The notes beneath the pieces are model-generated. The model was not told the DNA's origin, did not search any database, and saw nothing but the letters and a program-made list of their open reading frames with translations. Made by a program: the position numbers and the translations under genes. Positions 17,914 through 30,143 of a DNA stretch of 64,000 nt are shown piece after piece; positions within the stretch are counted from its first letter, which is position 1, and each line of letters opens with the position of its first letter. The stretch spans positions 56,708,773-56,772,772 of the forward strand of contig NC_079495.1 in the NCBI RefSeq assembly GCF_030052815.1. The letters are read 5' to 3'. The DNA is from Hevea brasiliensis. Taxonomy: Eukaryota; Streptophyta; Magnoliopsida; Malpighiales; Euphorbiaceae.

Positions 17914-19520
17914 TGTTGCAATGGGATTTTGCGGTTGCCTGGACGATCGCTCACCGAAGTGGGAAAAAGTGAGGAGTCGCCACCTTAGTTTTGAGGGAAA
18001 CTAAAGAAAACCATTTGAGAAGTTAAATTATTTATGAAAACACTTCAAAACAGTGATTCTAAGTTCGGTCCGAACGGGTGGGGAAGGTGTTAGGCACCCC
18101 ACCTCGTCCCTTAATAAGGGTAAGTAGATTTAATTCTGCGTCCTTTATAAATTAGTTAGGAAGGCTTAGACGGCAATGTTAATCCTTTTGGTAGAAGGAA
18201 TATTTGATTTTTCACTAAATTTGGATCACCCAGATACATAAGTAAATGAGACAACCTTAGTGAACGGGTGTGAGAATCGGATAAGAACTCTCCTCCGATC
18301 TCTTTTAAGTTGTTTATTAAAATTTTGAGGGGAGACCGGATAAGAACCCTCCTCCGATCTCCTTTAAGTTATTTATTAAAATTTTGGGGGGAGACTGGAT
18401 AAGAACCCTCCTCCGATCTCCTTTAGAGTTATTTATTCAAATTTTGGGGGGAGACCGGATAAGAACCCTCCTCCGATCTCTTTTAAGTTATTTATTAAAA
18501 TTTTGGGGGGAGACCGGATAAGAACCCTCCTCCGATCTCCTTTAGAGTTATTTATTAATGTTTTGAGTTGAGACCGGATAAGAACTCTCCTCCGATCCTT
18601 ATTTAATGTTTATTAAAATTTTGAAGGGAGACCGGATAAGAACCCTCCTCCGATCTCCTTTAGAGTTGATTTAAAACTTTTAGGCAAGGATAGGATAAGG
18701 ACTCTTCCGACCCCTTCTATTTTGACGGGACTCGGACAAAGACTTTTCCGACCTTTAAAAATTTAACCACAGCTACGGGTCCTAAGAACCTAAAACTAAG
18801 AATTCTGACCTTCAAAAATGCCGGGGATAAGGTTTCTGGATATCCTGTGGCTGAACGGAGAACACTAGACTTGATTCACTGACCTTTTCATGTAGTCATT
18901 TTACCAATATCTATTAACATCCGATCTACTCTGTTTCGTTTACTTTGGTCTTATTCCACTTTATGACATCTTTGTCGAATTGCTGTTTACGTCGGCCTAA
19001 TAGTTTGGCTATCTTCCTGACGTGTTATTCATGTTCTCTCTTTTAAAAGAGACCCCTAAGTTGCAGTTACCTACGTTTACCCAACCATTTACATATTACT
19101 AGGAGTTAGAAAACTTGCTTTCAGAAATGACGGAGATCAATAAAATGAACTGATCACTAAAAGATGATTTGAGAGTGACTTTCTTTGGGGATTGCTTGTG
19201 CAGAAGTGATCTTGAAGAAAATAGTAGACGTAAGAAGGACACAGGAAAATGCGGAAAGTAAACGTAGATACTTAATAAAACAGTAGCATGAACTCTTACA
19301 ATAACATTTTCTTGGGTTCTCTTGTACAAAATAACCTTGAAGAAAGTTGCAGATGTATGAAGAACAAAGGAAGTGCAGAAAATAAACGTAAACAGCAGTA
19401 TGAACTCTTACCTGTGAGGAGAGATCGGAAATGTGACCGCCTATCAAAGAGGGATCGGAAACGTGATTAGCTGTTCAATTTTTATTGATTCTAGGGATCG
19501 GCCAAAATATGGTGTCGACA
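17914..19520 (-). mobile_element. Short Tat LTR (1.6 kb), internally deleted 5' LTR
   Basis: It shares both ends and the U5 array with the long LTR but lacks the segment equivalent to about 6,961-11,410 (about 4.45 kb), including the sense promoter and the antisense gene. The joint reads CTGTGAGGAGAGATCGG; the long LTR has GTGAGGAG at both edges of the missing part. A partial duplication of about 110 bp lies at 19,190-19,412 (two copies ending in ATGAACTCTTAC). Confidence 0.85.
18272..18715 (-). repeat. 60-bp U5 tandem array (short LTR)
   Basis: Seven clear units and one degraded one have the same pattern as in the long LTRs, including the GACTGG variant near 18,395. Confidence 0.9.
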
Positions 19521-22242
19521 AGGAATAACATAGCTAGCTAGCAAATAAATGAGTACTCATCCTATTCTTCCTTAACTGACACACACCTCAACACTTCAGT
19601 CAGAGAGGGAATTCAAAGCCAATTCGTCCCACTAGACAAGCTAGCGAGGAATTCAATCAAATATACATGATAGCTGTGGTTTCAAACCATTTGCAATATT
19701 TTTCAAGCAATAAGTATCCATCAAATTTCCATTCAAACGATTTTCCATAATTTAAAACAATAACATACAAATTGTCACAATTTATTTCAATTGAAAATTC
19801 AAAAGAAATAACTGTTGTGCACAAACCTCTGATAAATGCCTCTTGGCCCTGACTCAGTATTTCCTTCCCCTTCCCTAAGTCTTTGCTAACTGAAACACAC
19901 AATTTGAAGTGTTTCAATACTCATTTAAACTGTCTTTAACAATAAGATTTAATAATTAATTTATTTAATTCTATTATTTTCCTTAGTCAACCTAAAATGT
20001 TGACCCTCGATGCACTCTAGGTGAATTAGGTTTAATGTTACCAATATGTCACATTTTGCATTTTAATATGCTACCAATGTAGTGCAATTTACCATTTTTA
20101 CAAGTTGGCATTCATTGCCAAATTATTTCAAGCATCATTGTATGTAAATGTCAAGTTCTCAATATTTTGTGTGCTAGATTGGTCTAGCTTAAAGTCCTAT
20201 TTCTCTTGGTTTTTATCTTCTGGTCAAAGAAGAAAAATTGTAGCTCTATGTCTTATTGCACTCTGGGAAAAATTTCAGGTCATTCTTAGTTGTATAGGCC
20301 AAGATATGTTCAATTTATTAAAGCTGCACAGATTGCACTAAAATGGCAACTTTAGGTCATTTTTAGGTCATTTCTGGTTCTGGCAGTTTTTATACCCGAA
20401 CTTGTGCAAGCTATTTGAGTTGCTTATGGTCATTTCTGGGTTTTTGTGTCTTCATAAGAGTTGTAGCTCTAGGTCTAATCTATTTATTATAAAAAGTTCG
20501 TTCATTACCTGTTTTGAGTGAGTTGTAGCCAAAACACTAACTGCTGCCCAAATGGTCAATTTTCAGGCTTTCAAGTCACTAATCCGGATTTGGTCATTTC
20601 TCAAGTCACTTTCTGGACAGAATTTAGGTAGGCTTTCTTCATGAAAGTTGGCACATTTTGTGCCTAGTTTCACCTCCAATTAGCCTCATACCAATTGGAG
20701 CTACACACTTAGGGTTATATGTCCATTTGCACACTGCCCTCTACATGCTTTTTAAACACCAAACCAAACACATGTTTACCAATTACATCTTCACTTCCCC
20801 ACAATATTATGCATTTGGCACTAACCAAAACCATTAAATTCTCTACATTATTGGTCAACTTGGACAGAATGTAACCACTTCAAAATACACCAAATGCAGT
20901 CACAATTCACAAAGTTCAATCCCAACAATATATACATATAAATACTTCTAATTATCACACATACTTCCATCATCAAATTACATACCTATCACTACTATTC
21001 CACACACATAGGCTACCATTTTTTTTTGTACAATACTTCAATAACATTTCATGAATTTGAACATTATCAATTTCCATTTTGAGGCTGCCCAAAAATTACA
21101 CATACACATCAACTTCCATTTTCACTTTTTAAGCTTACAAATCAAACTTTATACATGAAAACCAACTCCAATACATTTAAACACTTAATTTAACATCTCA
21201 AACAACCATTTACATGCAAAGAAAAGCTGTACATGATGAAGCTCCATGGCTGCCAAAATGCTCCATCACCAATAATTCATCAAACCTCAAACTTCTTTCG
21301 TAATTCAACTACCCACAACCTTAGTTACACTTTTAATGAAATAAGAATTGAAAATAACCACTTACCTCTTTTGAAGCTTCTTTAAAACTCACCAAAACTT
21401 ATCTTTCTTGCTCCCTTATTACTGCCCAAGGTGTGTAGGTAAGGTTTAGTGAAGGAACCTAGTGAAAAAGGTGACTTGATCAAGGTTGCATGGAGGTCCT
21501 TTCATGGCCAGCAATGGTGATTTGGAATGGAGCTTGAATTCGGCCAAAGTGAATTTGTGAGGAAAAAGATGATGTTGAGCTGTCCACTAAGTCATTATAT
21601 ATGGCCACTTAATACATAATTAGTGGAGCACTAAGTTAGCTTAATGATTAATTAATTTCCAATTTCCTTCATTTGCAATTAGGACATAATTCTTTCGCTA
21701 TTTACATTAGGTACCACTCTTTTAATTTTCATAACATTTTCAAAGTTTAATATCATTTATTTTTAATGGACATTTAAGTCAAAAGGCATCTCGGGGTGTC
21801 AAATGACCACAATGCTCCTATTCGGATTGCATTCTCGATTTTTTGGTAACACCGAGTTTTGTCGTTTTCACGATTTCTCATTTTTCTTTGTACTAATTAA
21901 TTAATTTTTCTTTGATATTTCTAATGATATTTATACTTCAATAAGTCTTTAATTATGTCTCGAAATTAAATTCCGAGGTTTCCCTGCAATCCTGGGGTCG
22001 ACTATTGCCTACGCCGTAACTTCCCCGTGCAGTCACCCATCGTTGCGGTGCTGGCTCGTTTAACTTAGTTTCATTTCATTGCTATTATTTTTCCTTTTTT
22101 TTTCTTTTATTTTCTTTTCTTGTATTTCATTATTTTATGTCTCCTCACTAACAATTAAATGTAGTTTTAGGCATCCTAGTTGTTCGGACAGACACTGTTC
22201 ACCGGAACAGTAAAACGCACTACCAAACATAGGGGTGTTACA
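19521..22242 (-). mobile_element. Partial Tekay-type LTR, minus strand, cut by the Tat insertion
   Basis: Read on the minus strand it starts TGTAACACCCCTATG at 22,242 and contains CTGTTCCGGTGA, a GTTACGGCG block, TTCTTCATGAAAGTTGG and AAAATGTGACATATTGG, in the order seen in the complete LTR at 53,386-56,497. Its U5 part is missing because the Tat complex interrupts it at 19,520/19,521. No polypurine tract precedes its start, so it is a 5' or solo LTR. No gene. Confidence 0.75.
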
Positions 22243-22353
22243 GTAATACTCAGCGATGGCTTATTATTGTTGTCACAGGTAAGGAGATGGAAGGAGCTGC
22301 AGAGTGAGCAGCGCAGAGCAGGATAGGATATAGCTCCTGGTATACATTTTAGG
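22243..22353 (+). mobile_element. Tekay-type LTR fragment (R/U5), first part
   Basis: CACAGGTAAGGAGATGG resembles the donor-like site after the hairpin in related LTRs. The sequence continues at 26,331 after removal of the solo LTR. It is interrupted upstream by the minus-strand LTR ending at 22,242. Confidence 0.6.
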
Positions 22354-25089
22354 TATAACATCCTCACTTTAGCTAGTCCGTGCATTTGACTATTCCGGTG
22401 ACCAATGGCTGTCTGGAGAGCTAGAATATCTAGAACTATAATTAAACTAGAGTGAGAAGTCATAAATAGACCAAATAATAGTAAGAAAAATTAAGAAGAA
22501 ATTTTAGAAATGAAATACAGCAAAGTTAAATAAGCCGGTGCCCCAGTGATGGGTGACCCTAACGGGAAGTTGCGGTGAAGACAGCTAGTAACCTTAAACC
22601 CGAGGGAAAATCCTGTGAAATAATTTCTGGGATGCCAGAGAAGAGTTACGGAGCCCTATGTAGCATTAGAATGCCAAGAAAAGGTTAGGAGAATTTTATC
22701 AATCGGTACAGATGATTTTGGCTCCTTAAGCCAAACGAAGGGCATTTTGGTCATTTCGCCTTCAGAGATGATTTTTTACCAACTTGTCCATTTAAGTAAG
22801 TGAATTATATGGCATAAAATTTGAATAAATATTGATGAAAAATTAATTAAAAATAAATAAAAAGAAAGTGGATGGAAAATGGAAAAATTAGTTATATATT
22901 TTAAATAAAAATTAATTAGCAAATTTGGCTAATAAGACAAATATATTATTTAATATTTAAATTTACATAAATATCTTATAATAATGAAAGAAAATAGATT
23001 TTTCTCTTCTTCTCCATAACTTTGCTGTCCCACATTCCCATTTCTCTCTCAAAACAAAATTTCCTCTATTAAAGCTTGCTTAAGCTTTCAAACCATCCAA
23101 ATTTCTTGACCAAAATTCTTAGAAATTTAAAGACAAACTTACATCAAGGCTTGAACTCCAAGAATAAGCAAGAAAAACCAAGAAAAAGAAGGAAGAAAAA
23201 GAAGAAAGAAATTCAGTAGGCAGCCCAAGGAAGAAGATCAAAGTGTTTTGAATGAATTGAAGATTAATTGGGGTAGCCTGGAGTTGATTTAAGCTAGCAC
23301 ACAAAGGTTAGTGCTATGAACCTCACTTAATTTGGAAATTTGATAAGTTTGGTTGGGGTTTGAATAAAAAATAAGGTTTATTAAATTGTTGTTGAATTAA
23401 TGTTGTAATGGTCAATTAGTGACCATTTGGCTATATTTGATGAGGAATTGGAGTGATTTGTGCCAATGGAATTGAGGTTAGGAATGCTGCCTTGGGTGAC
23501 CTGCAGGGCTAGATATGAGTCTAGCAGGTTTGGGTAGCTATAACTTGAGTTGTATAGGTTCAATTGGTGCAAGGCCAATTGGACATGAAATTAGATACAT
23601 AATGGCACAACTTTGATGAGGAGACCCTACTCAGAAAGCCACAATAAACTGACCTAAAAATTGACCAAATCTGGGTAACACACATTTTGCCTGGGCAAAA
23701 TGACCAAATGAACAGTGTTCATTCGTTTGGTCATAACTCAGTGTAGAAAGGTCCAATTGATCTGAAATTTATATCAATGAAAAGCTCAGACAATTTAGAA
23801 CAACTTTCATGTGGAACAAAAACTCTAATTTTGGACTTAACCAAATGAAATTGTTAGCCAAAGTTGAGCTACGAAATCTGGCAGAATGGGATTCTGCCCA
23901 GAAATTCTGGGTAGATACCAATCCGGCCAGCCTAGTTTAAATTAGCATATCTTGAGCTAGAAAACTCCAAATGGAGTGATTCAAAAAGCAAATTAAAGAA
24001 GACACAAAAAGGAACAACTTTGATTGAGAAAATTTGGCGAAATTCTCATTGTAGAATTGCCTAATGGAATAGTGAACTCTAGCACCAAAAACTAAAATTT
24101 TTTATTTATGTCCTATTGAGTATTGATTGGCAACCAATGCCAACAAATATAGAATGCAAAATGTGGTATATTGGTGAACTTAGGATTAACAAATATATTA
24201 TGAATTAAAAAGTCAACCTTTGAAGGGAAATGGTTAAGTGAATAGTTACTATAAAAAAACTTAATTTGCTAATGGGGTCAATGGTACCCCACTTAAAGGA
24301 TTTGTATTCTTATCATGAATAGAACTTAGGAGACATTGTTAATATAGTTTGAAAGGTGGTTTGTAAAGTAATATAAATGAAAAGGTTAAACCTAAAGACA
24401 TGTAAAATAATGTGATAAATTAGGGAAAGAATTATAAATGAAAAATAGATGATATAATTGATAAATTGTGAATTGTATAAATGAAATTTATAAATATATG
24501 CATTAGATGAGGATGAGTTTAAATATTGTATTTCCACTAGAAAATAGAATTTAGAGTGTCACAACAAATATATATATAATTGAATATATAATGAAATAAA
24601 ATACCCATTAATATTAAATGGTACATGAGAGAAAATAAGGGGAATTATAAATACCTAGTAAGTAAAGATATCTCTTGAATTACAAATGATAAGTTATATA
24701 AATATTATAATGAATAAATGGATCATGTTAATATATGAATGAGACATTAGTTCTCATCATTGTAGAAAAGAAAACTACTTTGAGTACAATGGTATATGGG
24801 AACCGTTGTTGTGAATTGTGATCAACACGAATGATATAATGAATAAATATATGAATTATGATGAAGGCAAAATTTATGTAGAAATATATTTTAAAAATTT
24901 ATACTTCTGTTAGGAATAGAATTGAAATGTTATAAATTATAATTGGAATTTGTCATGAAATAATGAAGTCATAAAACATAATATATTAACATTTAATGAT
25001 ATTATGTGCCCTTGTATTGCCTAGACATGTGTGTCAGATTGGATAGATTGGCATGCCAATAGGGTATTGTTTTACCAGTATTGCGTAAG

Positions 25090-25230
25090 GCTTTATGCCT
25101 GTATTCATGGCTTTATGCCCACACTCATGGCTTTATGCCCGCACTCATGACTTTTATGCCCTGATTATATGTTATCATGGCTTTTAGCCATACTGATATG
25201 TTATCATGGCTTTTTGGCCATATTGACTGC
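25090..25230 (+). repeat. Short tandem repeats CATGGCTTTATGCC
   Basis: Four to six degenerate units of about 23 bp (ACTCATGGCTTTATGCCCGC) occur in the LTR. The same repeat, inverted, is in the related LTR at 48,290-48,390. Confidence 0.8.
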
Positions 25231-25688
25231 ATACGTTGTTGACGTTCCACATTCCATGGTATGACGGCCCAAGGCACCACGGTGTCTAGTGCCAACGACC
25301 TATTTAGTCAGCCTATCATAGGTTACCTGGGTAGTGTAAATTATTGAAATAAGTTAAGAATATTAGTAATTAAAAACATTAGAAAATGTTGAATGAAATG
25401 AGAAAAAGGATTAGCAATAGAAACATAACTGAATCAAGTAGTACAAATGAAATTTTCAGAATTATAGGAACCGAAAATACAATGCTCTTAGAATTAATCT
25501 GTATATCAAATATTATTAATGTATAAACTCAGCACTTCCAAAGAGGGACAAAATAGAATATAAGATAGTTGATATTAGAAATATCATACCAAATTTAATT
25601 GATACCTGAGGATCTAAATTATACTTTAGAATTATACTTCAGTCTTTCTTATTTGTATATATTATTTTTTTGTTATATTATTGCACCA

Positions 25689-25706
25689 CTAAGCAAAAAT
25701 GCTTAG
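25689..25706 (+). promoter_or_regulatory. Conserved LTR hairpin CTAAGCA-loop-TGCTTAG
   Basis: A perfect 7-bp stem with a 4-base loop is followed by a CGCGCAGGTACTG donor-like site. The same stem recurs in three other Tekay-type LTRs here (27,917; 55,849; 63,795), always about 0.64-0.65 kb before the LTR end. Role unknown; RNA packaging, dimer formation, polyadenylation or splicing control are possible. Confidence 0.65.
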
Positions 25707-26330
25707 AGCGATGGATTTGTTTCCTCGCGCAGGTACTGAAGGTAAAGCCTAGTGAATATTAAACAGGGATTTTGGAGTTCTGATCTGTAGAAATGTCTGA
25801 AGTATTCAAGGTTGTCACCTCCTCAGCAATGCATGTAGATAGGGCCCATACATATCATATTTTGCATTTTGTATAAAATGCTTGGATATTGTATTGTAAT
25901 ATAGATTATGAATAGGTAATTAATAGGAATGTGATGTAAATTAATAAATTAGCTTTTTCATATGTAATTAATTTATATATCATGTAAATTATGGAATTAT
26001 GTAATTTGAGCATGAATGAGATTGCATGGGTTTGAAGGCAGAATTGAAATATATAGATAATGCATGAAATGACGAGATGATTATGAGAATTATTGATGAG
26101 ATTTTTATTGTAAAATATTGTTGAGTTTTCATGCAGGTGAATAGTGAGACATGCCAAACGGTATTAAAATAGGGGAAATTCCGTTGGTTTCTCTATAGAA
26201 AAATAATTGATATTAAAATATAACAAGTTTAAAATTATTAAAGAAATAAAGTAAGATAAGTTAGGGTGCTCCGGCACCGAGTATGACATGCCTTGCTCGA
26301 CTACACTGTAGACGGGTGAGGGGTGTTGCA

Positions 26331-26886
26331 TTAGGTATACTTTTATATATTCATTTTGATGTACATGTATCTATATGTATTTATATATAGACGTTGAGCA
26401 GTTGTATAAAAAGCTTGTAATGTTATTTTGGTTAATGTAAATTTTTGTAATATAAACCTTGTTATTCCAATGAATGCAGATATTTAAATTTCTTTTTGAA
26501 TTCTGCAAATAGTGAATTATTTTCCTTATGATGGGAATTATTCAGACTGAAATGTAATGATTTGATTTGAATTGTGGATAATATATCTTTATAAATTGGT
26601 TTTTAACAAGTTTAAAAGAACTATTTTCTTGTATTTTTAGCTGTAACCATGCAAAATTTTTGCAGAATTTTAAAAATGCTAAATTATTTCCAAATAAATT
26701 TCATGACATCAATTTGAACCAATTACATTTTAATATTGCTTTTTTCACCACACCAAACTTAAATAGGAAATTGATACTTAAAATCCCTTATAGTATATTT
26801 AATGGGTTATCAAGAGACGGAGTTCGATAATTCACTAGGTATACTACGGGATCATATCATGCCTTACGGAGCGGTAAGGTGTGACA
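26331..26886 (+). mobile_element. Tekay-type LTR fragment (U5 end), second part
   Basis: This continues 22,243-22,353 and ends GGTAAGGTGTGACA, directly followed by integrase of another element. AGAACTATTTTCTTGTATTT and the terminal layout parallel the U5 end at 56,280-56,497. No PBS follows, so it is a solo LTR or an LTR inserted into that integrase; its target duplication cannot be checked here. Confidence 0.6.
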
Positions 26887-27267
26887 GATCGAGACCCGAG
26901 GTTTACTTTGAGGTTTTGGAGGAAACTACAGGAGGCATTAGGCACTCAACTGCATTATAGTACGGCTTTTCATCCTCAAACAGATGGACAGTTAGAACAA
27001 GTGATTCAGGTAACCTCTAAAGACTTGATGAATAATTATGATTGTTAAAAGAATGATAGTGATGACATGAATTATATGATAGGTGCTTGAGGATATGCTT
27101 CGGAGTTGCATTATTGATTTTGAAGGAAGTTCGGAAAAGTACCTTCCTTTGGTGGAATTCGCATATAATAATAGTTGCCAAACAAGTATAAAGATGGCTC
27201 CATATGAAGCATTATATGGGAGGAGATGCAGAACCCATTATGCTGGACAGAACTGGGTGAGGACAAG
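26887..27267 (+). pseudogene. pol: Old Tekay element: integrase core fragment with intron
   Basis: The exon 26,887-27,009 encodes [14 protein letters not shown] (with the second catalytic Asp) to [14 protein letters not shown] (with the catalytic Glu). After a 73-bp intron, exon 27,083-27,267 encodes VLEDMLRSC, LPLVEFAYNNS and APYEALYGRRC. The reading is in frame across the intron, with a small frame problem near the end (RRCRTHYAGQN). It is interrupted at 27,268-27,272 (target duplication ATTGT) and resumes at 51,418. The upstream part is cut by the LTR ending at 26,886. Confidence 0.85.
27010..27082 (+). other. Spliceosomal-type intron in integrase (73 bp)
   Basis: CAG|GTAACC to GATAG|GTG. 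Removal joins VIQ to VLEDML in frame, as in intron-free relatives. The same position carries a 74-bp intron in the younger element (60,495-60,568). AT-rich, with stops in frame if retained. Confidence 0.75.
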
Positions 27268-27916
27268 ATTGTTGTAACATCCCTAACCCGTCTACAGTGT
27301 AGCCGAGCAAGGCATGTCACACTCGGTGCCGGAGCACCCTAACTTATCTTACTTTATTTCTTTAATAATTTTAAACTCATTATATTTTAAAAAATTCATA
27401 TTCTATGGAGAAACTAACAGAGTTTTTCCTATTTTATTTACTTTTGATGTGATTCACTATTCACCTGCTTGAAATTTTCAATAATATTTTACAATAAAAA
27501 TCTCATCAATAATTCTCATAATCATCTCATCATTTCATGCATCATCTATATATTTCAATTATGTCTTCAAACCCATGCAATCTCATTCATGCTCAAATTA
27601 CATAATTTACAAAATAATTACATAATTTCGTAATTTACACGATATATAAATTAATTACATATGAAAAAGCTAATTTATTAGTTTACATCACATTCCTATT
27701 AATTACCTTTTCATAATCTACATTACAATACAATAACTAAGCATTTTATACAAAATACAAAAGATGATCTATATGGGCCCTATCTACATGCATTGCTGAA
27801 GAGGTGACGACCTTGAATACTTTAGACACTTCTGCATATCAGAACTCCAAAATCCCTGTTTAATATTCCCTGGGCTTTACCTTCAGTACATGCGCGAAGG
27901 AAACAAATACGTCGCA

Positions 27917-27934
27917 CTAAGCATTTCTGCTTAG
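27917..27934 (-). promoter_or_regulatory. Conserved LTR hairpin (minus-strand solo LTR)
   Basis: CTAAGCATTTCTGCTTAG is the same stem as at 25,689 with a different loop. On the minus strand it is followed by a CGCGCATGTACTG variant of the donor-like site. Confidence 0.65.
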
Positions 27935-28115
27935 TGGTGCAATAATATAACAAGAAAATAATATATACAAATAAAGAAAGACTTAAGTATAATTCTAAAG
28001 TATAATTTAGATCATCGGGTATCAATTAAATTTGGGGTGATATTTCTAATATCAATTATCTTATATTCTATTTTGTCCCTCTTTGGAAGTGCTGAGTTTA
28101 TACGCTAATAATATT

Positions 28116-29811
28116 TGATAAGTGCATAATTTATTAATTTTACTCTCATCACATTTAGTATTTTTAATGTGTTTTTTTATGTTTAATTCAGTTGGTTAAA
28201 ATATATTTATCATTTAGATATATTTTTAGATAGTTGTGGAATAATTGTGTTAAAATGGAGAAATTTTTAGCATTTAAACTTTGCTATATCTTTCAAGGTG
28301 TTTCTAAAGTTGTGGATCTCTAAATTGAGTGCTGTTTAATCCATTAAAAAGCTAAGATAGAGCACTTCAAATGATAAAGAGGGAAAATAGCCCAAATCAG
28401 TCTCCAAGGTTGACAAAATGAGCTATGAATCTATTGCAAAAGCCCAAACTCAATGGGTCACGACCAATTTCAGTATTTATTTTGTATCTGGAGTTTCAAA
28501 CGTCCAAATGAAGTAAGGCCAAGCCCAATTGAACCTTAAGAGCCACCTCTACAACTTCTATGAAGGGCTGGCATGAGATGAGGCCATTTTAATTGTCAAA
28601 AATGGCAATGAAGTTGTCACAATGGGCTGGACTGTCTAACTAAACCAGTCCCAATTTTTGGGCCATAACTTAGGCTGTAGACCTCGGATTTGGGTCCATG
28701 AGTGCCCGTTGGAAAGCTAAGAAATGGGGCTACAACTTTCCTAAAGAGGGCAGAGGCAGATTCGGAAAGAAAGCCACTGAAAATCTGCATTGATTCTAAA
28801 AACGTGAATGCAGGCTGAAAATCTGCATCTTGAATTTCAAAACCTTTCCTAGTTTGGTTTGGTTCCTATCTTTGGGATTAGGTTTTTTTTAAGTATAAAT
28901 ACATACTTGGGCAGCAGCTAAGAGCATCTCAATTCAGACTTTTGTTCTCCATTTACATTCTAGATTTCTTCTTTATTTCTTCTTTAATTTACTGTAAGCC
29001 ATGAATATGAGTGGCTAAGTTTTTAATTCAGTTTAAAGGGATTCAAGTTATGATGTTTGATTTGTGAGACCAGGTTCTTAATTTAATTTATGTCTTTTTG
29101 AATATCTATTGTTTTCTGATTTAATTATTTTTTATCTGTTGAATGATTTGCTAAAAAGGCCTATTAGTTAATTGTTCGATTTGATCAATTGCTAGTTCAA
29201 CTTCATAATCCGTAATTGTTGTGTAAGATTGAACATGAGTAGCAATTAGGTTTTATTGTTTATGATCCCAGTTTTCAATAATAACCTAAGGAAACAATAG
29301 AGTGGATTAAATAATTTATGCTTCATAAATTGTTGTTCAGCTTAACTACTTCCTTTTATTAAAGCAATTATTAATTTAATGAGGATTGCTTAATACCAAC
29401 TCAGTTAATAATTAGAGTAAATAAGAGTGCTAGGCTCGAATTGATGAATATAGGGAAGTCAGGGGTTTACCTCGCTATTTGGTAAATCTACGTTAAGTAT
29501 TCAATAAGAGATAATTGTATTTCTTTTGTCTATGATCAAATCAATGCATTGGAATGCGAATTACCTTGGACTGAAGTTTGTTTAAATTGAGATTTTCATA
29601 TTTAGTTCTTGAATTTCTGATTTTTTTCTAATTTTGTGTTACACCCCTCCCCCCCTAATCTTTGTTTCTTTCATTTTCTATTACACACAAGTGCATGAAA
29701 TTTAATAATTCAGTCTCTAAGGTTCGACCTGGATTTACCATTTGTTGCAGAAAATATTTCATTACTGGTAATTTTAGTTAATTTTATTTCTGGTGGATTC
29801 GACACCCATTA
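28116..29811 (+). mobile_element. Athila-like 5' LTR (1.7 kb)
   Basis: It starts TGATAAGTGC and ends GACACCCATTA (the 3' LTR has GACAACTATCA). The sequence is close to 46,278-47,988, including a poly-C patch before the end. A TATA-like TATAAATACATACTTGGGCA is near 28,894. Confidence 0.88.
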
Positions 29812-29818
29812 AGAGTTT

Positions 29819-29836
29819 TGGCACCGTTGCTGGGGA
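29819..29836 (+). other. Primer-binding site, tRNA-Asp type
   Basis: TGGCACCGTTGCTGGGGA differs by two bases from the complement of the plant tRNA-Asp 3' end. It lies 7 bp after the LTR, the usual spacing region for Athila. Confidence 0.8.
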
Positions 29837-30143
29837 CTGAAATTTATTGGATTTCATGTTTTAGTGGTAGGATATTTTGTTATTAACTCTGTTTGTGAAG
29901 TGTTGCTGTTTTCAGGTTTTTGAAAAAAAAAATAATTATGGTGTTACTGTTTATTGTTACTGTTCATTAAGGATTTTGGTTAAATTTGGAGGTAGTCCAT
30001 GCTTATTTTGAAGGAAATGACACTCTGATCAAGACCAATAAATCCATAAGATTTTTAGGCCCCACCCTCTTGAGCCCGAATTCCATTGTTTTCTAGGGTT
30101 TTGACGTATTTTTTTGTTTTTACTTTGATTTTTTTTTTTGTTT

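Larger units (their letters stand above)
5566..19520 (-). mobile_element. Tat/Ogre-like LTR retrotransposon, minus strand, defective
   Basis: The order on the minus strand is short LTR (17,914-19,520), tRNA-Arg PBS, leader, gag, integrase debris, minisatellite, polypurine tract, long LTR (5,566-11,527). Both LTRs begin TGTCGACACC and end in ACA. Protease, reverse transcriptase and RNase H are missing, so it is non-autonomous. The right-hand flank after the LTR is AGGAA. No matching left flank is seen, because the long LTR runs into a PBS and an inverted leader, which shows rearrangement. Confidence 0.85.
22354..26330 (+). mobile_element. Solo LTR, Tekay-type family, plus strand (3.98 kb)
   Basis: It starts TATAACATCCTCACTTTAGC, ends GAGGGGTGTTGCA, and is flanked by TTAGG on both sides (22,349-22,353 and 26,331-26,335). 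There is no PBS, PPT or coding region. It includes CTATTCCGGTGACC near the start, the three-copy module (about 23,520-24,040), short repeats with GGCTTTATGCC (25,090-25,230), and the hairpin at 25,689. It is a solo LTR formed by LTR-LTR recombination. The inverted relative is at 27,273-51,412. Confidence 0.9.

Noticed and set aside
19521..22242. Possible low-copy gene region between elements
   Set aside because: It has no long frame, and its reverse complement follows Tekay LTR landmarks in order.
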